A stretch of DNA of 64,000 nucleotides from NCBI GenBank assembly GCA_030562195.1, contig CM060199.1, positions 37,158,338 to 37,222,337 of the forward strand. Reading direction: 5' to 3'. This DNA is from Nipponacmea schrenckii. Its lineage: Eukaryota > Mollusca > Gastropoda > Lottiidae. Below the pieces are notes generated by a model. It searched no databases and had not been told where the DNA came from. It saw only the letters and a program-made list of their open reading frames with translations. Of the stretch, positions 1-12,600 are shown piece after piece (the stretch's first letter is position 1; each line of letters starts with the position of its first letter). The position numbers were made by a program, and so were the translations under genes.

Positions 1-169
1 GACCCAGCTGTAAATGGGTATAGATAATCTGGGAAAGATCAATGCCAATAGTTTTGGCCAAGGTACAAAGGATCCTAAACTCTGAACCAAAGTTGTTATC
101 CTTGTAAAATATAGTTGTTACACATTAATATTGCATCTTTACTTTATTTCTGAAAAATACCTGTCATTA

Positions 170-234
170 GCCCATAAGGTGCAGAAGAGTAGGATGTAAA
201 ACTCCATTCATTTCATTTCCTTTCTGAAAACTAA
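170..234 (+). mobile_element. SINE family A, 3' tail fragment
   Basis: This fragment matches the shared tail of SINE copies elsewhere in the window: ATTAGCCCATAAGGTGCAG, then GAGTAGGATGTAAAACTCC, then a TTCATTTCATTT-type run. Related copies are at 2258-2430, 4611-4815, 22670-23040, 26620-26690, 30983-31045, 38660-38900, 45538-45680 and 61375-61560. Only the 3' part is recognisable here. Confidence 0.7.
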
Positions 235-1164
235 AGCCCAAGAAGTACTGTACAACATGTTAGGATTGTGACTGTGGCCTTAAGTTATAATTTATAAGTC
301 TGATATAGACTAAGTTTAGCAATATTAAAAATGTCAGCATGGTCCTCAAGCTATTTTAGACTGTTTATTTATACCAGATGTTGAAAATGTTGAAATTAAA
401 ATTTTATTTATATTGCTTTGTGGTTATGTCATATCTATTACATCAATGTTTAGTTTTATATATAGTAATAGTATTCAGTTAAAATGCAGTTTAGATTTTT
501 TGGTTTCCTGCTGCAAATTGAACAATTATGTTTCAAATTTAAATTGGACTCTATTCTAGTAGAAGAACTTTACTACTATATGTTGAATACAATCATTCAC
601 AAATACACCCAAACAAGACTATCTATTGTAGGTTTGGCCTATTTACAATGAAAGTTGATTCGCATAAAAGTTATGTTGAATTGAAATCCATGCAGTTGCC
701 ACTTCTATACATGATATTTTCTACTCATTTGATTCAGTCATGCAAAAGTGAATTTTTAAACAGCTACTTGAAAATATTATGCATGTATATTGATATCTCG
801 AACTAGTTTGAATTTTTGTTCCATTTTGTTTACTTGCTCCATTGACCTGATTTAAATATATTTTAGAAACCTAGCGTGAACAGATTTTTATAATCGGCCT
901 GGTATTGATGTGTATATCATTGATATCATTAAGGAATTTGCTTTGCATTTTAGAGAATTGTTTTTTATCTTTTTTCAACTGATTGAATTTTATTTCAATT
1001 ATAATGTTAAAGGCATTTTTCAAAATCATTGTCCTGATTTCAAAGTCCATTCTTCATACAAATACAAATTAGTTATTAATATCGAGAATACAAGATAAAA
1101 TATTTTTTAAAGGATACTACCTCCTAAGTTGAACAAAAAATCAATATGGAAGTCTTTCTTCATC

Positions 1165-1400
1165 AGTAAGTCCATAAACTAAGTAATAATCCAACAAACT
1201 AAGTAATAATCCAACAAACTTTAACAAACTAAGTAAAAATCCAACAAACTAAGTAATAATCCAACAAACTAAGTAAAAATCCAACAAACTAAGTAATAAT
1301 CCAACAAACTAAGTAATAATCCAACAAACTAAGTAATTATCCAACAAACTAAGTAATAATCCAACAAACTAAGTAATAATCCAACAAACTAAGAAATTTT
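1165..1400. repeat. 20-bp minisatellite array
   Basis: About eleven head-to-tail copies of a 20-bp unit close to CCAACAAACTAAGTAATAAT. A few units differ by single bases (AATAAT to AAAAAT or AATTAT), and one irregular unit lies near 1220-1240. The array lies in the non-coding stretch before the calpain exons. No function is visible. Confidence 0.95.
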
Positions 1401-2257
1401 GAAACAAACTTAGAAACAATTTTTTGACAACAAACTGATGAATATTTTAAGAGGAAAGTATTCCTTTAAATTTGACTCAAAAAGATTACGTGTCATAGAT
1501 TGCCTTTTTCAGAAAGGACTTGTGCGTTAATTAACAATTTTTTTACAAACCTTTATTTTATTACAGGATCATAGTTTGAATTGAGATCAGATAATCATAA
1601 CTTGTTTTCAAGAAATTTGAACTTTGCTAGTTATTTTTACCTGTGATATATTTAAACCTGATTTAACAACTGATTTATCTTTGTCAGATTTGAAATATAT
1701 CTGACTATACATCTTTCCGTCTCTGAATAATTCAACATGTTAGGAGTTAAATCATTTAGATAAAACATACTGCCTGTATATTATGGTCGACAAGGAAATA
1801 TAAACTGTTGTTATCAGCATCTTCTAGAGCTTATACTAATATGATCAATCAATATAAACAAATCACAATGTAGGTCACATGACTAGTTCTATAATTAGTT
1901 TAATTAATCAATATTCATTACTAGGCATTCTTATTTGAATAATGGCCAGTTATCCACTCCTCAAGGTTAACATATGAATTTCATAGCCACAATAAATGTT
2001 ATTCACATGTTGAAATGCCAGACAACCTAACAGTGGTATTAATATATTCTGACCCTGTATTCAATGCTGTAGTCTATTGTATATGTTTTACCTATCAAAT
2101 ATATTTTTATTAATATAGCTTGACCATGACATTCTGTACAATATTCCTTTGTACCTAAAGTTACCTAGTATTAACATTCAATCTATATACATATCTCTGA
2201 TTGTTTAGTAAAAGTTTCTTGCATACACTAGATTTTTTGATGGGAAAATAAACAGAG

Positions 2258-2430
2258 GCCTTGAGTGCTACATTCTGTGCACCTTAGAGATCCCTCAACA
2301 GTTAAAAAAATGCAAAAAGAGTAGGCTAATCTGTCATTACACAATGCATAGTATTGCCTTTCTTCATAGAACATTATATGTAGAAGAGTAGGACGTAAAA
2401 CTTATTTATTCATTTATTTCATTTACAGAG
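2258..2430 (+). mobile_element. SINE family A copy, degraded
   Basis: The order of blocks matches the family: a body with GTAGGCTAATCTGTC, then GCATAGTATTGCCTTTCTTC, then AGAAGAGTAGGACGTAAAAC and an ATTCATTTATTTCATTT tail. The tRNA-like head is not clear in this copy. It lies in the region upstream of the visible calpain exons. Confidence 0.6.
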
Positions 2431-2761
2431 CATAATGACCATCAATGTGCTTTTCTCCGTGGATTATTTGCACACTGAGACCATTAATAATAAATCACAG
2501 CTTCCTATTCCTTGTTTTAGACATACCTATCAATGTTATATAACTGATCATGTTAACTTCTCTTAAATCTTCTCTTATCATTATCTTTCAAGATATAAAT
2601 CAGATAGTCTAAAATAAGATATTGATATTCCATATTGGACCGGTATAATTGGTACAATCCTAGAAACAAATGACTTAAAGCTTGACCATATCTTCAGATA
2701 TTAAACTATGAATATTTACCACAAAAATTAATGTTTTTTTATCAATAAATATGTTTCATAG

Positions 2762-2957
2762 ACAGCCAATACCAGGCAGTGCACAATTAGGGAAAAAATA
2801 CAGTCCCTCCTTGATCTCTATATTGTCGCTGACAAGAGTAAACTAATTAGAAATAGTGCTAGTCTTATTTATGCTGAAATCAAACTTCAGTCTAGGCACC
2901 AAGCTAGACAGCAAATAGATAGCCTTGCTATGGACTCAAATACTGTTGAGAGTCCAG
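2762..2957 (+). other. Exon-like open frame of unknown identity upstream of calpain
   Basis: A 65-codon open frame follows an AG and ends at a GT (AGTCCAG|GTATAT). Unspliced, it runs on to a TGA at 2981-2983, for 73 sense codons. It has no initiating Met at its start and is rich in Gln, Arg, Ser and Ile. It does not resemble the calpain segment expected before the catalytic Cys. Its end phase does fit the calpain exon at 3683, which needs one preceding base. It may be an alternative exon, an exonised transposon fragment or chance. Confidence 0.3.
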
Positions 2958-3682
2958 GTATATACTTCCAGCTGATAAAGTGATTCATTAGAAAACTATT
3001 TATAGATCAATATTATAGTTGTAATACTGTATGGTTATTGAGGTAGAACTTTTGTACTTCATCAACTCTATAATAGTTAACAAGTCATATTTACCATCAA
3101 ATTGTAATTGTAGTTGTATACAAACAATTCAATAGATTGAGGTATATAATGATGCTCAAAAGGTCAAAGCATTTAATGAGAAACCATTTTGACTTAGTAA
3201 AATTCATTGCTAACTTAACACCAATGTCAATGTCAGCTAGGTTGTGAAGCTAAGTTTCCGATTTTCAGTACCAATGAGGCTCACATGTCCTTGAATTTTG
3301 ACTAAAAACATACTTCTGAATGTGAAAGCATTGATTGATATACTTAAATGAACACACACAAGTGTTGTTTAAGCTTTGGTAAAATGTATATCAATGTCTG
3401 ATCATAGTAATAAGCTGCTGTAGAACAGGTGGTTGTTCTAGGACATGCTTAAGAACATGCTCAAGGATATGCTTACTCTTGTAATATTTGTACAACTTTG
3501 TGACTGGTTTAGCTCACATCAGTTTAGACAGTCCACATATCAGTAGCCTACACTAATAATATGTATTTTGGTATATTTTGTAAAATTCAAGGTCTAAGAA
3601 TGTATGAGGGTAGATTTGTTATAAAAGCTTAGACAATGCTTGATAACAAATTTTGATTTTCCATAATTTGAATATTTTACAG

Positions 3683-6600
3683 GTGATTGTTGGTTGCTGG
3701 CTGCTGTGGCCTCCCTGACTTGTAATGAGAAATTATTTAATAAAGTGGTATCACCAGAACAAAATTTTACTGATGAATATTGTGGACTGTTTAAATTTAA
3801 CTTCTGGCATCAAGGAGAATGGGTTGAAGTGGTAGTAGATGACAGATTACCAACTTATAATGGACAGCTTGTTTTCATGCATTCAACAGAGAAGAATGAG
3901 TTCTGGAGTGCTCTTTTGGAAAAAGCTTATGCCAAGTAAGTTATCCTTAAAATTTATATATAAAATTTTGTTTTTAATGATATGAAATGATTTATAAAAC
4001 CATAGGCAGTTTCTCATGATTTATTAAAGCTTTTTACAAGATGTTATTGATGATCACTTTCCAGAAAAGTTTTGAAAAGATTTCCAATAGTTCATGCCCC
4101 CTTATCTGTATAATTACAGGTTGAATGGATCCTATGAATCTCTAAAAGGAGGAAGTACATCAGAAGCTATGGAAGATTTCACTGGTGGTGTTACTGAATT
4201 ATTTGATTTACGTAAAGCACCACAAAACTTATTGACAATCATGTTGAAAGCTGTAGAGAGAAATTCTCTTATGGGCTGTTCTATTGATGTAAGTCCTGAA
4301 CCAGTTTTAACAGAAGTTGATAATAGGCCTAGAATGGATCTAAGTGAGAATGGATGAGAAAATCTGGTGAATGAGTCAATCTTTCTGTGTACAGAAAATA
4401 AAGAGAATCTTGTCATAGAATTGCTCTGATGTTTGGCCAAGATGAGTTTAAAATAATTATACTACTATTGTTGTTATTTTCAGGCCGACCCCAACCAACT
4501 GGAAGCTGAACTTGCCAATGGATTGATAATGGGTCATGCATACAGTGTTACCTCAGTTAAAATGGTATGGATCACATTTACTTATTCAGTCACTTTAATT
4601 TGTAACAAAATTAAATGATATGAAATGAATGAAGGTTTAAGTCCTTCTCTTCTGCACCTTTGGCTAATAAAGATGGGCAGTGGCAGTGTCTTGACCTTCA
4701 TCAATGACAAGAGGAAACAGGGATCAAAAATTACAGACTTCATCTCAAACTTAGCTGAAATTGAACCCTGGACCCTGGACCCTTAGATTAGTGAGCCAGC
4801 ATCTCAATAAGCCTGAAGCGGAAATTAGCTACAAAAATTTCTGAATATGCTACTGGCTTTGACTAAATGCTTAGTTTTTAATTTTTGATTATTTTTAGAT
4901 TGATATTGAGACCCCGAGAACATCTGGTAAAATCGGAATGGTGAGAGTTCGTAACCCCTGGGGTAATGAAGCTGAATGGAAGGGAGCTTGGAGTGATTCG
5001 TAAGGAGATTACTTTACAATATGAGAAATGTGGATATCTAAAAACGAAATTTTACCTAGCTGTTTGTGTTATGAATCCGTAGTTCCTCATTGCATTTGTC
5101 TTGTTTTAAAACTGTTATATATAATACTAAGTTGTTTCAGTTAAGTTTTTAAAATGAAACTATTAAAAACAGGGTTAGTATTTCTTTGAAATACAAGACT
5201 TCTCTCTGTGCTTGTGCTAATATCTTACTATTGACTATGTTTCTGTATTTATCATAGATCTGAGGAATGGTCATTGATTCCTGATGAAACTAGAGAGGAA
5301 ATTGGTTTAACATTTAGTGATGATGGTGAATTCTGGTAAATTTGATTTAATTTTTAAAATTACAATAAATGAAAGATCCAGTAGGTTTCTAAATCATTAT
5401 CAGATGTGTTTTGATGGTGAATGGCTTATTGGAAAATACAAACTTTCAGTACACAAATTTGAGAAGGTTTCCTATTGATGTATTTGTCAGTTACATGTTG
5501 ATGTATCTTATTAAATAAGCTAAAGGTCAAGGCCTTGATTCATTTTTGCAACATGAATGAAAATTTATCACATTAATATCTTGTTGACTTATTATAGCCC
5601 CTCAAATTTAGTGTAAAATGGCTATGAGTAATTTTTAAGATTACTAATTATTGTTTGTGTAGTAACTCAAATACCATTGTTTCAGGATGTCGTATAAAGA
5701 TTTTATTAGTAACTTTGAGAAATTAGAAATCTGTAATTTGGGACCTGATTCAATGGTTGGAGAAGGTGGAGAAGATGAACAGAAATGTTTTAGTGCTATA
5801 TCTGAACATGGTGGTTGGAGTCGAAGAGTCAATGCTGGTGGCTGTAGAAATTATTTAGGTAACGGATTTTTGCCAAGCAGTTTGAAATGATCTGGGGCCT
5901 TATTCTTAGAATTTTACTTGAGTTAAAATCCAGATTTTAAGAAATACAGCAATGTGATTGAATAATAAAACTAAATGTAAAATCAACAGTGATTGACCAA
6001 TAAGATAATATGGCCATTTTTTTTTGATCAATCAGGATCTTACGGAAACTGAATCGTCCACTCTAATTATCACAAAATTGTCAACAATAGAACAGGTTTT
6101 TAGTGACAAAGTGTCGATTGATACTGTTAGACTCATGGTCCGTTAAGTATAACTAAGGGTTTTATAAAGCTTAAGATTGTAAAACTGTGGAAAACTTTTT
6201 TTATATTTCTAGATACTTTCTGGACAAATCCTCAATTCCGAGTAACGTTGACGGATCCTGATGAGGATGATGATGACAATAATTGTACTATGATTGTGGC
6301 TCTCTTACAAAAAGATCGTAGAAAGAAACGAAAGGAAGGATTAGATTTATTAACTATTGGTTATGTCATCTATAACGTAAGTTTTATAAAGAATCTTTTA
6401 CGATATAAAAAACATCACGACAAGTCGATAAGAGCAAAACTCCAAAGCTCTGCCAAGGGTTTTTCCAAATTTTATCGTTGAGTGGTGTTATTTTAAATCT
6501 CGAGAAAGATATAGTGCAGTAGATAACACTTTTTATGATACAAGCTATATTTTCTGTAGAATACCTTATTTGGTGATAAATAAGAGTACTCCCTGGGTTT

Positions 6601-9600
6601 AGAATTTAAATGACTTTGTACATAAACATAACAAAAAGTGATAGTTGATTTCTGAGTGGCTGCCCTTGTTGAAGATTTGAATGAAATCAGTTTAAAAATA
6701 TATATTCCTTCAGAATATAAGTGTAAAAATCTATCAGAATGCCTGCGATAACATCACAGTGAAACATTTTATCGTACAAGAAATATTATTTACATCTGTT
6801 TTCAGTTGAAGGATGAATCTGCAGGACCATTAGATATTAACTTCTTCAAATACAATGCATCATGTGCTAAATCTCCATCATTTATTAACCTACGTGAGAT
6901 GTGTGGCCGTCATAAATTACCACCAGGTACATATGTTATTGTACCATCCACTTTCGAACCTCAAGAAGAAGGAAACTTCTTGTTGCGTATCTTCACAGAG
7001 AAACAGTTTGAAGGAGGGTAAGTTGACTATTAGTTTATTTGAGACTAGTGTCTCGTAAACCAATCTGGATGGGCAGCGAATACTATTAACTGTATTTTAT
7101 TTGTATATTGATTATGTTTTGCGCTGTGTGATACTCTAATAAACTATTATTATCATTACTACATTCTGTCACAATTCAAGTATGAAATAGAAAAGTAAAC
7201 AATTGAAAATGACCAGTAATGCTTAAAGGCTATTGCCTGTTAATGTATATATACCTTATGAAGAAGAAAAATCCTTGCCCTGGAATTATGTTTTAATCTT
7301 TTTTTGATAAAACCGAGTTTTTTGGTATCGAGTAGAATAGGCTGTCTAAGCTATAGAGAGTTTTTTTTAAAATTTGAATGAAATATGGTTTACTTATGGT
7401 AATTCGTTTGATTTTGAGATTATTACTAAATTGAAAGGAATGATAGATATTTTAGCTATGTGGGTGTTTAGCCTGTATAGTCAGTTGGTTTTGACTACTT
7501 GTTAGATAGATTTCTAGTTTACAGACAAAAATTATTACGGATATAGACTTCTCTTTATTCCTTTAAACACAAAGTTTCATCACACATACAGGTAACATTC
7601 TAAAGTGATGAGACTTGAGAATTTAGAATGTTACCTGTATGTGTAATGAAACTTTGTGGGAAGAAATATAAATCTATATCCATAATTATCTCTCTAAATG
7701 TGTTACAAGGATTAGATTTCTAGTTGTTTATTCTATTGTATGATTTTTTTCAGAGAAATAGATGAACAGACATCTTATTCTGATGATCAGGTACGAAGAT
7801 TATTTTATTTTTATATTATTTTCTTTTCATTGGGGTGAAGTTAATATTTAAAATCCTTTTGGCAAGGTATTTTTAAATCTTTACCTTTAGTCTTTAACCT
7901 ATAAATATTAAAATTAAGTTGATATCTGATTGGAATACAGGGTTTCTGTGTATGATAATGAATATTGCTTGCAGATTGAAAGCTTTTTTGTATGTTTGAT
8001 ATGACTGATGATGTATATGATGTATAATATGATGACATTAGCTTTAATACATAATATCAATTGGCTATATATTTGTATATACGTATACTTATGTCCTGAG
8101 ACAGTAACACATTAATCTTATAGAATAGGCAAATTTTGTTAACAAAACACATCTACCTTCTCAGGAATTTTTAACATAAATACAACTAGTGTTTCTCACA
8201 TTCATTTATATTAAGAAGCACAAGATATATTTCACAAGCTCATACTGGCAGCAATAGCAAGGCGAATTGATAACACTGCCTGAATGAGCATGTGAAACAT
8301 TGTGTTAGATATGTGCTACTTTACCAAGGCCTATTTCTACATGTCTTATAAACAGTCATCTATATATTCAGAAAATATAGCAAGTTATTTAAGGATATTT
8401 TGATATTGCTAACTATATCTTTTGCAATATGACAATATCTTCTACTTGGTCAATGAATCATCAGAAATAATCTTGTATGAATGTGTTATGATTGTTTGGA
8501 ACGATGTTTAAATGAAATAAATAATTAATTTAATTTAATAGCTTCTGAATTAGGAAAAAAAAAGCTGCACTTTTTTGTTTATAAAAGTAGATGTATTTTC
8601 TGAAATATTCACTCCTATTTCGTTGATTATTTCATCACCATTCCAAGTTTTTGTTCCTTCTTTTTAACACCATTTTTCACCTGAATAAAACTCTAGCAAA
8701 TAAGAAGACCTGAACCAGTTCCAGTTATTAAACCGATAGTAAGTCGTCTGTCCATTGGTTGGTTGCTGTGCATGACACTTTTCACGTTTGACGGAAAATA
8801 CAAGATCAATTTGCTATATGATCAATGAGTGAAGACACAATTTGCACAATCAATATCATCCAATGACTTGCTGTGAACTCTTGACCACGGATTTGACCAC
8901 AACATTACCTTTTTCACTGTTTGCACTGTTCTCTTCTGCTATGATTTTGTTTTGTTTTTTCTCTTTCCTCAATTATTTTTTGTTGACATGGACAAAGCTT
9001 CCTTTGTTGATTTAAAAGAAGATTTTCAATTTGATTTAGTTTCTTTTATCTTTTGGATTTATGTTCTTAATTGAACATTTTTGACTTGACTGGGACATTT
9101 TGTGTTAAATTTGACCTGCAAATAATAAAAATAATGCTCTCTTTGCTTCATTGGCAGAAATAAAAACAACTCACATGCTGTTTACAACCCAACTTGATTT
9201 GAAGTTTGTCTTTCAGAATTAAAAGATTTTTCTTTTAGGTTTCAATAGTTTTAATAATTTGTTATTTTTTTGTGAAGAAGTTAAGATTATACTAAATAAG
9301 TTGTACCATAATATCTCTTACCACTTAACCTTAAATATTAATTAAATCATGTTACCATAGCAACCAATTAATCATTAAATAAATTCATAGATAACATATC
9401 GTATGATATTCATATAACTTTCAACTTGCATGGATGTTTGTCAATAGATAAGATATCTACAACAAAATATATATATATTTTTTTAATTATTCTTGAAATT
9501 TTCTTCAAAATAGTAGTTCTCTGTAGTATATTAAAATTCCTGTTAATCTCTATAATTTCTACGTAAAACTTTAATCTGTTCTTCTTAAAAAAACATCTTA

Positions 9601-12600
9601 AAATGATTTACTTATCTTTCAACTTGTTTCAATGTGTATAGCTTGTTTCTATTTTCTATTGATAATACATGGTTATGATCATGGACAGTGGCTCCATAAC
9701 GATATTGTTCAACCTACCCATGTTGCACCTGTAGCGTCAGCTCTGCCACATTATTATAGACCACAGGTATGATCTCTTCAAACCTTGAGAATGATGCCTT
9801 ATTTGGTGAACATGATGTTCTCTCAGAAATAAGACTCCAACCATTACTAATAACTAAAGACCATACTGTTTGAATTCAACTGAAAAAACTTAAACTTTAA
9901 ACTCTCTGCATGAACTCTCTTATAAAATAAATCTTATATTCAAACTAGGAAATATGACTTTTGCTAAAACCCAATATTTTGAATGTCTCCAGGGACCTGT
10001 TTCACAAAATTTTAACAAAGATACAATCAAGATTTTAAGAAATACAGTAACCTGATTGGTTAATAAAAACTCAATTTTAGTGATTGACCAATCTGAGAAT
10101 TGGAACACTAAAATCATCCTAAGTTAAGATTTTGTGAAACAGGCTCCTGTACTAATTTTTCTATTTTTAAAACTTATGATATTGTTCTTTGTTATATTTT
10201 CTAAGAAACATCACATCTTCTTTGCCTTATCACAGACTGTCTGAAAAAAGATACAGGACATTTTGTATCCTTCCATCTTATTTCTTTAAAGTGAATGCAG
10301 TTTGAATTATAGTTCAACTAAGTTGTGTAAATAATTCAAAACTCCATTTAACTGATACCTATTCTATTAGTATATAGTCTCTACATGTAAACTAGATAAA
10401 TAAATGTTGTCAATCACTATAATCACTACTAAACACAATATAACGATAAAAACACATATAAAACACACTCATTTTCTTTTTTCACACTATTAGCCAGGAA
10501 AGGCAGGTCGAGTAAGTTAGATGTAGTTTGTATTGAGTTTGAAGATATGACTTCGTTAAAAATTTGAAGTGTGAATGAAAGTGAGCATTTGTGCATTAAA
10601 AAAAAGAAATGATATGCAGTTTACATAACTCTTGCATATCCTTTCTGAAAACTTATTTTTTTTCAATTTTTAAACAAAACTGGCTTCAGAAATGTGTATT
10701 ATACTTATTTTTCTAAAAATCCAAAACCTTACAACATTATATAAATTTCCTTTCGCTTTGGGAAGTTTTGGTACATTTGTATTTATTGCACCCTAGTTTT
10801 GCATTTCTTTGCATGGTGTTAGTTAGACAGTAAATTGTGTATTATTTCCCCTGCATGTTGATATTGTATATTTATTCTAATGCTTATCGCACAGGGTTTT
10901 CATCAACCTGAAGAAAACGGAGATAATGAGGATGAAGAGGTTTTTTGTTCATTTTTTAGAATTTTTGTTTCTTGTTTTTATCTTTTTAGCCTTTGCCACG
11001 CCACATTATTTCTATCTTATCACCAGTTGATAGGAACATTTTGGTTCTAAAAATGTTAAGCAAACATCATAAATAATTAAGATCAAAATTTCACATTATT
11101 GTGCAGAGCAGCTTTTTATCCATTGACTTGAACAATTTCGTATCATTTGAAAAATAAGACAATAATGGCGATCAGATAGAAATGACTCAAAGCATGCTTT
11201 TGTCCTTCTGCAATTTGTTTTTCAATTTACACCATTTTTAGTTTTAAATTTTAATATATCAAATATGATATTTTATTTTTCTCAATCCATGAAACATATC
11301 AATAAATTATTTTATGCTTTTAGTATATATATCTAGCAAGCTAGCTATAATTTACATTGTCTTGCAGCTTGCTCTTTTAATGTTACCATGTTAGTAATAT
11401 TTAGCAAAAAATTACTATTAAACTTGCTTCTAGAATAATTCTTTGACTCTTTTGAAAGTATGAAATTTTAGGGAAAAAAACAATTTAAAATAGAAAAGAA
11501 TTACTTGAAATATTTAAAAAATCATTTGAAATTTATTTACAAACCCTTATTTGAAATTTAGATGGAAAAATAAATCTTCATTATGCTCCAGCTGTTGAAA
11601 TATTTCTTGTTGAATATAACAACTTGGGTTAATCTTAGTTTGAATTTAGTTTGTTATGAATTAACAATAACAAATATTAAATAACAAATATTAGAAAAAT
11701 TCGATATTTCTCATATTTCATGTAATTAGCTATATTGTTAATTAATATTGGATCATGTCTATAGAAATTCATATTATAATCAAACTGTAATAAAAATTGC
11801 ACCTTATCTAGAAGCAAATTGCTATTTATTGTATATATAATATATATATATTGGCATGAAGATGGGCACAAGCTTAACATAGAAAAACACTGTAAACACT
11901 ATATCATAGATTTAGTATAACACCTTTATGTTGGCTTAATCAATGTATTGCATATTGAAAAAAAACGTTAAAATATGTGATCTTTAACATGGAATATTTG
12001 TATTTTGTAGCCTGATAAGGAACCACCAAGTGCTGAAGAACAGGAACAAGAAGATGCTTTGAAGAGTACCTTCAGAAGAATAGCTGGAGATGACATGGAA
12101 ATTGATGCCTATGAATTAAGAGATATATTGAATTCTGTATTTACTAGAGGTAAGAAAGAGAGTATAAGTTGATAATTTAATGATCTAATAGAAAAGATTT
12201 GTTTACAGTGTGGATTGTTGTTGATTAGTAAATGTTGTTTAATTAATGGCATGTTGAATAACATACATAAAGGAATTGCTTTCTCTACGGACGTAACTCT
12301 GATAGACTGCTTTACTGGGGATACTTTCATTAGAAATGATCTTCAATTGACACACAATAAATTGTTATAATTCAAATATATTTTATTGGCATTCTCCATG
12401 AAGCTATAATGTCATATATTCAAAAACTTCGAAAAAAATATATCAAAAGTTTTATGTCGGAAACAATTCTTTGATGATATCAACAATAACAATAATTTCT
12501 ATGGTGCATGAAGTTTAACTGTTCAACCAATCTGTGTCTAATGCAATCTTGTGGTTTGATATGGTCCTGATTTTGGACTACTGGATCAGCATGGAAAAGA

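Larger units (their letters stand above)
1..3682 (+). other. Non-coding stretch upstream of the first visible calpain exon
   Basis: No exon of a recognised gene is visible here. The first calpain exon begins at 3683 in the middle of a codon, so this stretch is probably intron of that gene. The usual upstream calpain protease block, which precedes the catalytic Cys, is not found in it. It holds a 20-bp tandem array near 1165-1400, SINE fragments near 170-234 and 2258-2430, and an exon-like open frame at 2762-2957 described separately. Confidence 0.7.

Noticed and set aside
910..1098. 62-codon Phe-rich open frame
   Set aside because: AT-rich chance frame without splice support or similarity.
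1165..1400. CRISPR-like array
   Set aside because: Units are contiguous with no unique spacers, in a eukaryotic intron; it is a minisatellite.
2762..2957. The missing upstream calpain protease exon
   Set aside because: The phase fits, but none of the residues expected before the catalytic Cys are present, so it was kept only as an unidentified exon-like frame.
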